Positions 1 through 4,821 of a stretch of DNA of 5,906 bases are shown here, piece after piece. The translations under genes were made by a program, and so were the position numbers. The stretch lies in assembly GCA_023336765.1 (NCBI GenBank), contig JAMBLL010000040.1:1-5906 (forward strand), given 5' to 3'. The DNA comes from Actinomycetes bacterium (GTDB lineage Bacteria; Actinomycetota; Acidimicrobiia; Spongiisociales; UBA5794). Below the pieces are notes generated by a model. That model saw only the letters and a list, made by a program, of their open reading frames with translations, made no database searches and was not told the DNA's origin. How positions within the stretch are numbered: the first letter of the stretch is position 1; every line of letters begins with the position of its first letter.

Positions 1-82
1 CGGGAATCGAACCCGCCAGGGAACTCTCGCCCCCTCATCGGATTTGAAGTCCGTGACGTCCACCAGGCACGCAGTCGCCTCC
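1..82 (-). tRNA. selC: tRNA-Sec (anticodon UCA), 3' end cut off by the window edge
   Basis: This is a selenocysteine tRNA, which carries Sec to in-frame UGA codons with SelB. Read on the minus strand, the 5' acceptor strand is GGAGGCGA (82-75), 8 bases as in bacterial tRNA-Sec. A 4-base D loop TGGT (65-62) follows. The anticodon loop CTTCAAA (49-43) has TCA at 47-45 and matches the E. coli selC loop. A long variable arm pairs AGGGGG with TTCCCT (35-18). The T arm is GCGGG, TTCGATT, CCCG (16-1). About 10 bases (last T-stem base, 3' acceptor strand, discriminator) lie outside the window. The D stem forms 6 pairs only if G68 is bulged (GCGT-g-CC with GGACGT). The outermost anticodon-stem pair is A-A. 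The UCA anticodon plus long variable arm and 8-base acceptor strand exclude ordinary tRNA-Ser. The missing 3' end prevents a check of the acceptor stem. Confidence 0.93.
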
Positions 83-89
83 ACACGAC

Positions 90-95
90 AGGCTA
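90..95 (-). promoter_or_regulatory. Candidate -10 box for tRNA-Sec
   Basis: On the minus strand TAGCCT (95-90) fits the TANNNT pattern of actinobacterial -10 boxes. It ends 7 bases before the first base of the mature tRNA (82). No convincing TTGACA-like -35 box is seen at 16-18 bases upstream. The position is suggestive, but a single hexamer is weak evidence. Confidence 0.35.
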
Positions 96-124
96 GCGAC
101 CGCTACGGGTCCAGTGACCACATG

Positions 125-130
125 AAGGGA
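125..130 (+). promoter_or_regulatory. Ribosome binding site that sets the VOC gene start
   Basis: AAGGGA is a good Shine-Dalgarno match 6 bases before the ATG at 137. It lies just inside the alternative reading from the ATG at 122, which supports the shorter protein. Confidence 0.7.
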
Positions 131-136
131 CAGCAC

Positions 137-568
137 ATGGTTCACAGTTTCCAGGTCACGTTCGACTCGCATGAACCCACGACGCATGCCGCTTTCTGGG
201 CCAACGCGCTTGGGTACGAGGAACAACCACCACCTCCTGACTTCCCAAGCTGGGAGGACTGGGCTCGAGCATTCGGCATACCTGAGGATGAGTGGGGAGA
301 CACCGCCGCAATTGTCGATCCGGATGGCTCAGGACCACGCATGCTCTTCCTACGGGTACCTGAACCCAAGACAGCAAAGAACCGGATGCATCTCGACATC
401 AATATCGCCACACGTGGCTCAACCCCTCAAGAACGGCGCATCCAGGTCGACGTCGAGGTCGCGCGACTCCTATCGCTCGGAGCCACGAAGGTCTCCAGTT
501 TCGATGAGGACAAGGGCGTCTGGACAGTGATGCTCGACCCCGAAGGCAACGAGTTCTGCGTTCACTGA
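137..568 (+). CDS. VOC / glyoxalase-like domain protein
   Basis: A 143-residue cytoplasmic protein of the vicinal oxygen chelate superfamily, closest in pattern to the single-domain glyoxalase_6-like group common in actinobacteria. Seen: an N-terminal strand and helix, VTFDSHEPTTHAAFWANALGY (residues 7-27), typical of the first beta-alpha-beta unit; a central MHLDI strand (84-88) whose His85 is a candidate metal ligand; and the C-terminal DPEGNEFCV motif (134-142) whose acidic residue often binds metal. The ATG at 137 is chosen because AAGGGA (125-130) lies 6 bases upstream; the in-frame ATG at 122 lacks such a site, and the longer frame back to 44 would run into the tRNA gene. The reaction is unknown: family members include lyases, dioxygenases, resistance proteins and non-catalytic binders. 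It is tail to tail with the DUF2252 gene, with 3 bases between the stop codons. Confidence 0.88.
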   Translation: MVHSFQVTFDSHEPTTHAAFWANALGYEEQPPPPDFPSWEDWARAFGIPEDEWGDTAAIVDPDGSGPRMLFLRVPEPKTAKNRMHLDINIATRGSTPQERRIQVDVEVARLLSLGATKVSSFDEDKGVWTVMLDPEGNEFCVH

Positions 569-571
569 TCG

Positions 572-1933
572 CTAGGTGACGATGGGTGGGTCTTCCTTCA
601 TCCGATCGAGGAACGCCCGGTAGTCCTCAGCGTTCTGTGCCGCGTATGCAACACCGAACTCAGCCACCGCATCAGCGAACACGTCACCGGATCCAATGTA
701 GCCAGCGATCATCACCGGATCTCCGCTGCGCGCATGGGCATGGGCGAGCACCGCGCCGCAGACCCTTGCGTACTTGGTCATATCATCCGGATCGAAGTTC
801 TCGAGCTTGGGAGAGGCCTTCATGTCCTTGAGTTGCCTCACGTAGTACTCGTGCCCTGTCGCTGCTTCCGTCCAGCCGAGCATGATGTCGCTTGATGCTT
901 GCATGAGCCTTTGGCCTTCGACAACCCGCTGACCGTGATATGGCTGTACGGACATCCCGAACTCGTTCTCGAGTACTGAACTCTCTGCCTGCTTGATCTG
1001 TAGGAACAGAACGTCATCGGGCGTGTTCCCCTCCAACAGCGCAATGAAGCATCGTGTGCCAACACTTCCGACACCAACGACCTTTAGCGCAACATCCTTG
1101 ACCTCGAATTTGGCTATCAGCGAACGGATCGCTGGCCGCACGGAATCTCGGTAACGGCCAACAACCGATTGAACAACCACGTCGGCGTTCTTGAATTCCT
1201 CAGGGAAATCCATCGAACGGATAGGGACAACAAACGGTGGATCATCAGCTATCCGCCAGTGACCGTTTACCTTCTCACCGATCTTTCCAAGTACGTGGGA
1301 CGAGTCCTTGCTCGAGGCTTTACCCACCGCCTTCTTGGCACGGTGTTGAGCCTTCGAGCGGCCTTCGGATTCCAGTTGCTTGAGCATGTCGTCCGCATTG
1401 ACGTGTGCGTACCACGTGTCGAGAACGGACATGGAGGCGAACCGGTTCATGGCATCGCGATAGGCTGTGCTTGCACTAGACGCGGCACTTCTTTGGTGCT
1501 TCTTCTTGAATCCATTGTCCTGGGACGCAATGACGAACGATGCGACGAGTCGCTTGAGGTCCCATTCCCAGGCAGCGAGCATCGTCTCGTCGAAGTCATT
1601 TGCGTCGAAGACCAGATCCCGTTCGGGTGATCCGTACCAGCCGAAGTTCGAAACATGGGCATCTCCGCTGCACTGCACCAGAAGCCCGGTTCGAGGGGTT
1701 GAAGCGAGGTCTGTTGCCATAAGCAGGGCGCCCGCACGGTAGAACGCAAAAGCACTCTCTGACATGCGCTGTCGCCGAACGGGAATGAGGCTCCGGATTC
1801 TGCCCTTCTCCTGTGACAAGAGAAGGTCGACAGGATCAAGCGACGGATCACGCAGGAAGTCAGCCTGGGACGATCGGGGCACATTCTTGCGCAGTGCCTT
1901 GCCCGCGGCACCTCGCTCTTCGACTGATTGCAC
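572..1933 (-). CDS. DUF2252 family protein
   Basis: A 453-residue protein of the DUF2252 family (PF10009), full length for the family; its biochemical role is not established. Recognisable blocks: RMSESAFAFYRAGALLMATD (56-75), GDAHVSNFG (90-98), FDANDFDET (109-117), WDLKRLVAS (124-132), VVGVGSVGTRCF (285-296), LFLQIKQAESSVLE (309-322), GQRVVEGQRLMQ (334-345), YYVRQLKDMK (363-372) and CGAVLAHAHARSG (392-404). The GDxHxxN and D-x-ND patterns resemble the catalytic and metal sites of aminoglycoside-phosphotransferase-like kinases; that is an inference from motif shape, not proof of kinase activity. The start is GTG at 1933, with GGAGG (minus strand, 1942-1938) 4 bases upstream. There is no signal peptide or membrane segment. 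A basic, low-complexity stretch (about 192-210, rich in Lys, Ala and Ser) looks like a flexible insertion. It shares a 124-base divergent gap with the ferredoxin gene. Confidence 0.93.
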   Translation of the reverse strand: MQSVEERGAAGKALRKNVPRSSQADFLRDPSLDPVDLLLSQEKGRIRSLIPVRRQRMSESAFAFYRAGALLMATDLASTPRTGLLVQCSGDAHVSNFGWYGSPERDLVFDANDFDETMLAAWEWDLKRLVASFVIASQDNGFKKKHQRSAASSASTAYRDAMNRFASMSVLDTWYAHVNADDMLKQLESEGRSKAQHRAKKAVGKASSKDSSHVLGKIGEKVNGHWRIADDPPFVVPIRSMDFPEEFKNADVVVQSVVGRYRDSVRPAIRSLIAKFEVKDVALKVVGVGSVGTRCFIALLEGNTPDDVLFLQIKQAESSVLENEFGMSVQPYHGQRVVEGQRLMQASSDIMLGWTEAATGHEYYVRQLKDMKASPKLENFDPDDMTKYARVCGAVLAHAHARSGDPVMIAGYIGSGDVFADAVAEFGVAYAAQNAEDYRAFLDRMKEDPPIVT

Positions 1934-1937
1934 TGTG

Positions 1938-1942
1938 CCTCC
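1938..1942 (-). promoter_or_regulatory. Ribosome binding site for the DUF2252 gene (GTG start)
   Basis: Minus-strand GGAGG lies 4 bases before GTG at 1933. The spacing is short but acceptable. It supports the non-ATG start; the next in-frame Met is near residue 57, after the conserved N-terminal region has begun. Confidence 0.6.
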
Positions 1943-2047
1943 AGGTCCGCTGGTCCATCACACTACCCCAGAATCCGAAGACTCCCACAGAAGCACGCGT
2001 GAAAAGAGCACGCACCGCCTATCCTGCCTGTTCGTAGCGCCCCTACC

Positions 2048-2051
2048 GAGG
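2048..2051 (+). promoter_or_regulatory. Ribosome binding site that sets the ferredoxin start
   Basis: GAGG is 6 bases before ATG 2058 and directly touches ATG 2052. Normal spacing therefore selects 2058, removing two residues from the longer reading. Confidence 0.55.
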
Positions 2052-2057
2052 ATGGAC

Positions 2058-2366
2058 ATGGCTGACGCATCGTTGATGGTTTGGATCGATCAGGACCTTT
2101 GCACAGGTGATGGGATCTGCGAGGAGATCGCACCCGAGGTGTTCGAGGCGCGTGATGACGGGCTTTGGGTTGTCAAGGAGACTGCAGCGAATTTTGGTGC
2201 CGACATCATCTTCGACGGGAATCAGGGTCCAGATAACGCCAAGGGAGTTGCCCGCGTCCCCGATGCTGATACCGACGATGTCGTTGAGGCCGCAACAGAG
2301 TGCCCCGGCGAATGCATCATGATCGAACCATTCGAGGAGGCAACCTTCGCAGCCCGCGGCGTGTGA
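2058..2366 (+). CDS. Ferredoxin with Cys-x2-Asp-x2-Cys cluster motif
   Basis: A 102-residue single-cluster ferredoxin, a soluble low-potential electron carrier. Cluster ligands visible: Cys15, Asp18 and Cys21 (in CTGDGIC) and Cys82 (in ECPGECI). Asp occupies the place of the second Cys, as in Pyrococcus furiosus ferredoxin, where the site holds [4Fe-4S] with Asp ligation and converts readily to [3Fe-4S]. Cys86 is an extra Cys common in this actinobacterial subgroup. The region between the two Cys groups (about 37-70) is longer than in minimal ferredoxins. The ATG at 2058 is chosen over the in-frame ATG at 2052 because GAGG (2048-2051) is 6 bases away from the former but adjacent to the latter. 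No redox partner (P450, reductase) is encoded nearby, so the partner is unknown. A possible -10 box TATCCT lies at 2020-2025 without a clear -35. Its 3' end is followed within 8 bases by a heptanucleotide array. Confidence 0.92.
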   Translation: MADASLMVWIDQDLCTGDGICEEIAPEVFEARDDGLWVVKETAANFGADIIFDGNQGPDNAKGVARVPDADTDDVVEAATECPGECIMIEPFEEATFAARGV

Positions 2367-2373
2367 GAGATAG

Positions 2374-2391
2374 ATCGTAAATCGTAAATCG
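2374..2391 (+). repeat. Heptanucleotide array, ATCGTAA family, copy A
   Basis: Two full ATCGTAA units plus ATCG, with no mismatch, starting 8 bases after the ferredoxin stop codon. It is the left arm of an inverted pair with 2463-2480. The trailing bases ACAGA (2392-2396) are also found after copy C at 4745-4749. Confidence 0.9.
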
Positions 2392-2480
2392 ACAGAGGAC
2401 CAATCGATGGGCCGGGATTATGGATCCAGCTCGTCAGCAATCGTGCGGCCGGACGCTGAGTACGATTTACGATTTACGAT
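2374..2480. terminator. Inverted-repeat structure between convergent genes, possible bidirectional terminator
   Basis: Positions 2374-2391 and 2463-2480 are perfect reverse complements over 18 bases, enclosing 71 bases. The enclosed segment contains smaller pairings: TCAGC 2434-2438 with GCTGA 2455-2459, GGCCG 2410-2414 with CGGCC 2446-2450, and the palindrome TGGATCCA at 2421-2428; not all can form together. The structure fills the gap between the ferredoxin and CBS genes, so RNA from either side would contain both arms. There is no U-tract, so it is not a textbook intrinsic terminator. The function is inferred from position only. Confidence 0.4.
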
Positions 2481-2481
2481 T
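2461..2481 (-). repeat. Heptanucleotide array, ATCGTAA family, copy B (inverted)
   Basis: Three perfect TACGATT units on the plus strand, i.e. the ATCGTAA family read on the minus strand. The array ends 2 bases before the stop codon of the CBS-domain gene, so relative to that gene it lies immediately downstream, in the same orientation that copies A and C have to their upstream genes. Confidence 0.92.
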
Positions 2482-2483
2482 CT

Positions 2484-2915
2484 CTACCCCGTGATGTAGC
2501 TCTCCAGCTGATTGATCAGGAACTTCTGCTCCTCGATGACCGCACGCACGACATCCCCGATTGAGATGATGCCGACAAGGTCTCCGTCATCGACCACCGG
2601 GAGGTGTCTGAACCTCTTGTCCGTCATGAGTTGCATACACGACGCAACGGTATCGGACGATTCGACGGTGATCGGATCGGGCGTCATGATCTCGGACACA
2701 GAGGTCTTGCGTGATCCCTTCGATGCAAGGATCACCTTCCGCGCATAGTCGCGTTCAGACAGGATGCCACAGAACGTGCCGTCCGAGGTCACGACGAGTG
2801 CGCCAACGTTCTTGTCCGCCATCATCTCAAGCGCCTCATAGACCGAGTCGGCCACATCGATCGCCCAGATCTCGCGCCCTTTGTCATCGATGATGTTGGC
2901 AACGGTCTTCTGCAT
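2484..2915 (-). CDS. Two-CBS-domain protein
   Basis: A 143-residue protein made of a CBS pair (Bateman module), the usual length for stand-alone actinobacterial and proteobacterial members. CBS1 covers about residues 8-62 and ends with GILSERDYARKV (50-61). CBS2 covers about 75-129, begins at SEIMTPDPITVE and ends with GIISIGDVVRAV (115-126). The C-terminal tail EEQKFLINQLESYITG is typical of this subfamily. Such modules bind AMP, ATP, SAM or NAD(H) between the two repeats and act as energy or redox sensors, usually on partner proteins; the ligand here is unknown. The start at 2915 is supported by AGGAGA (minus strand, 2928-2923) 7 bases upstream. TATGGT (2941-2936, minus) could be a -10 box giving a very short leader, but no -35 is evident. 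It is divergent from the enoyl-CoA hydratase gene across 158 bases. Confidence 0.93.
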   Translation of the reverse strand: MQKTVANIIDDKGREIWAIDVADSVYEALEMMADKNVGALVVTSDGTFCGILSERDYARKVILASKGSRKTSVSEIMTPDPITVESSDTVASCMQLMTDKRFRHLPVVDDGDLVGIISIGDVVRAVIEEQKFLINQLESYITG

Positions 2916-3073
2916 GGGTAGTTCTCCTTTTGGGAACCATACCTGACTTCACTTCTTCGTGCATCGGCAACCGGGGGAATCAACAGCTACGATGACTCCG
3001 CCCGGGAACTGGCGCGACAACGCTCGGCCACCGTCCAGGGACATGCTGTTGGCGACAAGAAAGCGGATCAACG

Positions 3074-3838
3074 ATGAAGTTCGAGCACATTGACGTAGGG
3101 CTCAGCGACCCCGTTGCGACGATAACGCTTGACCGGCCGACCAAACTCAACGCCATCACGTTGACGATGTTGTCCGAACTGATCGAAGCAGCGGAGCAGA
3201 TCTCCGAGTCTGACGCACGTACGGTCGTCCTCAGCGGTACTGGAAGTTCCTTCAGTGCGGGAATGGATATCGAGACATTCTCGGCAGGGGCGTTGCTCGA
3301 ACCCGATGCCGAACTCCGTTATGAGGCAGCAGCTCTGGGCGGTCGGGCAGCCGCTGCGCTTGAGAACATGCCCCAGATCACTATCGCGGCTCTGTGTGGG
3401 CATGTTGTCGGCGGCGGGATCGTGCTCGCCGCAGCGTGCGACCTACGGATCGCCGAAGAGGACACGATCTTCTCGATTCCCGAGGTGGACATTGGAATCC
3501 CTCTCGCATGGGGAGGCATCGAGCGGCTCGTCAGAGAGATCGGGCCGGCGAGGACGAAGGAACTCGTCCTGACCTGCCGCCCCTTCCCGGCTGCGGAAGC
3601 TCACCACTCGGGATTCGTCACCAGCATTGTTGGCAGCGGCGACGCACCAGGCAAAGCGATGGAGCTTGCCGAAACGATCGCCTCGAAGTCCCGCTTCGCT
3701 GTGACCACGACGAAACGCCATGTTGCCGAGATCCTTAAGGGCGACCTGTCACGTGACGATGCCTTCGGCCTTGTCGCAGCACTCGATGACCCCGCATGGC
3801 TTCGGCATCGTGACCGCTACATGGAACAGTTCAACTAG
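3074..3838 (+). CDS. Enoyl-CoA hydratase/isomerase (crotonase) family protein
   Basis: A 254-residue crotonase-fold enzyme acting on acyl-CoA thioesters in the cytoplasm. Seen: N-terminal VATITLDRPTKLNAI (14-28); first oxyanion loop FSAGMDIE (60-67); second oxyanion segment GHVVGGGIVLAAACDLRIA (109-127); and SIPEVDIGIPLAWGGIERL (134-152). In rat hydratase the catalytic acids are Glu144 (in GGGCE) and Glu164 (in PE). Here the first is Val117 and the second is kept as Glu137. Loss of one Glu argues against a classical hydratase and fits an enoyl-CoA isomerase or another crotonase reaction. The start at 3074 gives the expected N-terminus, though only weak purine-rich sequence precedes it. TACGAT (2988-2993) is a weak -10 candidate. 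It is followed after 4 bases by the ornithine cyclodeaminase-family gene, so the two are probably co-transcribed. Confidence 0.92.
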   Translation: MKFEHIDVGLSDPVATITLDRPTKLNAITLTMLSELIEAAEQISESDARTVVLSGTGSSFSAGMDIETFSAGALLEPDAELRYEAAALGGRAAAALENMPQITIAALCGHVVGGGIVLAAACDLRIAEEDTIFSIPEVDIGIPLAWGGIERLVREIGPARTKELVLTCRPFPAAEAHHSGFVTSIVGSGDAPGKAMELAETIASKSRFAVTTTKRHVAEILKGDLSRDDAFGLVAALDDPAWLRHRDRYMEQFN

Positions 3839-3842
3839 ATCG

Positions 3843-4706
3843 ATGCGATATCTCGATGCAACGGCGACGCGTTCTGCCCTTTCGATGGCGCACGCGATCG
3901 ACGCGATGCGCGCTGCATTTGTGAGGGATCGCGAGATCCCCCAGAGACAACAACTGGGGGCATCGATGTTCATGCCAGGGCGGGTCGGCAACACGTCTGG
4001 TATCAAGGTCGTGTCCACAGTGCCAGGGAGTCCGTCGGGTATCGTCGTGGTCTTTGCCCACGACGGAACACCGCTCGGCTTTGTTGATGGACCGACCCTT
4101 ACGGCGATACGGACGGGAGCAGTGGCAGGCCTCGCAACCGATCTCCTCGCCGATCCCTCCGCCTCGACGCTCGCGATGCTCGGCGCTGGCGCGATGGCAC
4201 CTGACCAGATCGCTGCCGTCAGGGCGGTACGCCCCATCGATACCGTCCTGATCTGGAGCCGGGATTTCTCGACGGCGGCCTCACTTGCCCACGAAGTGGG
4301 TGCAACACCGGTGAGCGACGCGAACGAGGCTGTTGCGGTCGCAGACGTGATCACCACGGCCACTCCAGCCCACGCACCGCTGTTCGATCACGCAGCGCTC
4401 GGTGAGAGGGTCCATATCAACGCTGTAGGCGCCTTCACTCCTCAGATGGCAGAGATCCCTACCCAGACCGTTATCGAGTCGTACGTCGTCGTTGATGACT
4501 ACGACGCTGCATCACACGAGGCGGGGGATCTCCTTCAAGCTGGTCGCCTGCCAGATGTGGACCTCACCGAACTTCTCGAACTCGGGGCTCCAGACCACGG
4601 CGGTCGCACACTCTTCAAGTCTGTCGGTATCGCATCCCAGGACATCGCAGCAGCAAGGGTCGCGCTAGAGAACGCGGAACGACTGAATCTCGGAGTGGAG
4701 TTGTAG
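3843..4706 (+). CDS. Ornithine cyclodeaminase / mu-crystallin family protein
   Basis: A 287-residue NAD(P)-dependent enzyme of the family that includes ornithine cyclodeaminase, archaeal alanine dehydrogenase, pyrroline-2-carboxylate/ketimine reductases and mu-crystallin. Seen: N-terminal MRYLDATATR and AIDAMRAAF (18-26); GIKVV (53-57) with Lys55 as likely substrate-binding Lys; LTAIRTGAVAGLATDLLA (86-103); Rossmann turn LGAGAMAP (113-120) and VLIWSRD (135-141); NAVGAFTPQMAEI (193-205); and EAGDLLQAG (226-234), whose Asp229 probably matches the catalytic acid. It is shorter than the roughly 310-350 residues usual in the family, mainly in the N-terminal substrate domain. ATG 3843 is chosen because homologous sequence begins there; the frame is open further back but overlaps the crotonase gene with unrelated sequence. 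There is no strong ribosome site, so translational coupling to the gene 4 bases upstream is likely. The exact substrate cannot be told from the sequence. Confidence 0.9.
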   Translation: MRYLDATATRSALSMAHAIDAMRAAFVRDREIPQRQQLGASMFMPGRVGNTSGIKVVSTVPGSPSGIVVVFAHDGTPLGFVDGPTLTAIRTGAVAGLATDLLADPSASTLAMLGAGAMAPDQIAAVRAVRPIDTVLIWSRDFSTAASLAHEVGATPVSDANEAVAVADVITTATPAHAPLFDHAALGERVHINAVGAFTPQMAEIPTQTVIESYVVVDDYDAASHEAGDLLQAGRLPDVDLTELLELGAPDHGGRTLFKSVGIASQDIAAARVALENAERLNLGVEL

Positions 4707-4714
4707 GAGGAGAA

Positions 4715-4744
4715 CGTAAATCGTAAATCGTAAATCGTAAATCG
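4715..4744 (+). repeat. Heptanucleotide array, ATCGTAA family, copy C
   Basis: Four perfect CGTAAAT units plus CG (the same family as copies A and B in another phase), starting 8 bases after the stop codon of the ornithine cyclodeaminase-family gene. Like copy A it is followed by ACAGA. Confidence 0.93.
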
Positions 4745-4774
4745 ACAGACCATCTGAAGTCCGTCCGGGTCTGT
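4745..4774 (+). terminator. Stem-loop between two heptanucleotide arrays, possible terminator
   Basis: ACAGACC (4745-4751) and GGTCTGT (4768-4774) are perfect 7-bp complements around a 16-base loop. The right arm includes the first bases of the CTGTGCT array. It lies 38 bases after the stop codon of the plus-strand operon. There is no U-tract, so termination is only a guess from position. Confidence 0.35.
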
Positions 4775-4821
4775 GCTCTGTGCTCTGTGCTCTGTGCTCT
4801 GTGCTCTGTGCTCTGTGCTCT
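4770..4821. repeat. Heptanucleotide array, CTGTGCT family
   Basis: Seven consecutive perfect CTGTGCT units (4771-4819), with matching bases on both flanks (T at 4770, CT at 4820-4821). The right end runs into the stop codon of the Gfo/Idh/MocA gene (TAG, minus strand, 4822-4820). On the minus strand the unit reads AGCACAG directly after that stop. Seven identical units make this the longest and cleanest array of the window and the most likely to vary in length between strains. Confidence 0.95.

Noticed and set aside
44..136. N-terminal extension of the VOC protein back to 44 or 122
   Set aside because: The part before 83 overlaps the tRNA gene, its residues do not look like the VOC fold, and the best ribosome site (125-130) fits the ATG at 137.
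1..136. tRNA gene as an integration site for a mobile element
   Set aside because: Downstream genes look like ordinary chromosomal metabolism, with no integrase, transposase or repeated tRNA fragment visible.
566..571. TGA at the end of the VOC gene as a selenocysteine codon, given the tRNA-Sec next door
   Set aside because: The protein ends normally after DPEGNEFCVH as in homologues, no SECIS-like hairpin is evident, and the continuation would only run antisense through the DUF2252 gene.
1169..1630. 153-codon open frame on the plus strand
   Set aside because: It lies wholly antisense to the well-conserved DUF2252 gene, has no recognisable domain and is a frame shadow.
1934..2057. Paired divergent promoters with full -35/-10 boxes
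   Set aside because: Only isolated -10-like hexamers (TATCCT at 2020-2025 on plus, TAGTGT on minus) were found, without -35 partners, so no promoter feature is claimed.
2374..2481. CRISPR-like repeats
   Set aside because: Units are 7 bases and directly contiguous, with no spacers and no cas genes.
45..4764. The 10-base word TGAAGTCCGT present both in the tRNA-Sec region and at 4755-4764, as a possible attachment site
   Set aside because: It is too short to separate from chance, has no longer shared flank, and no integrase is present.
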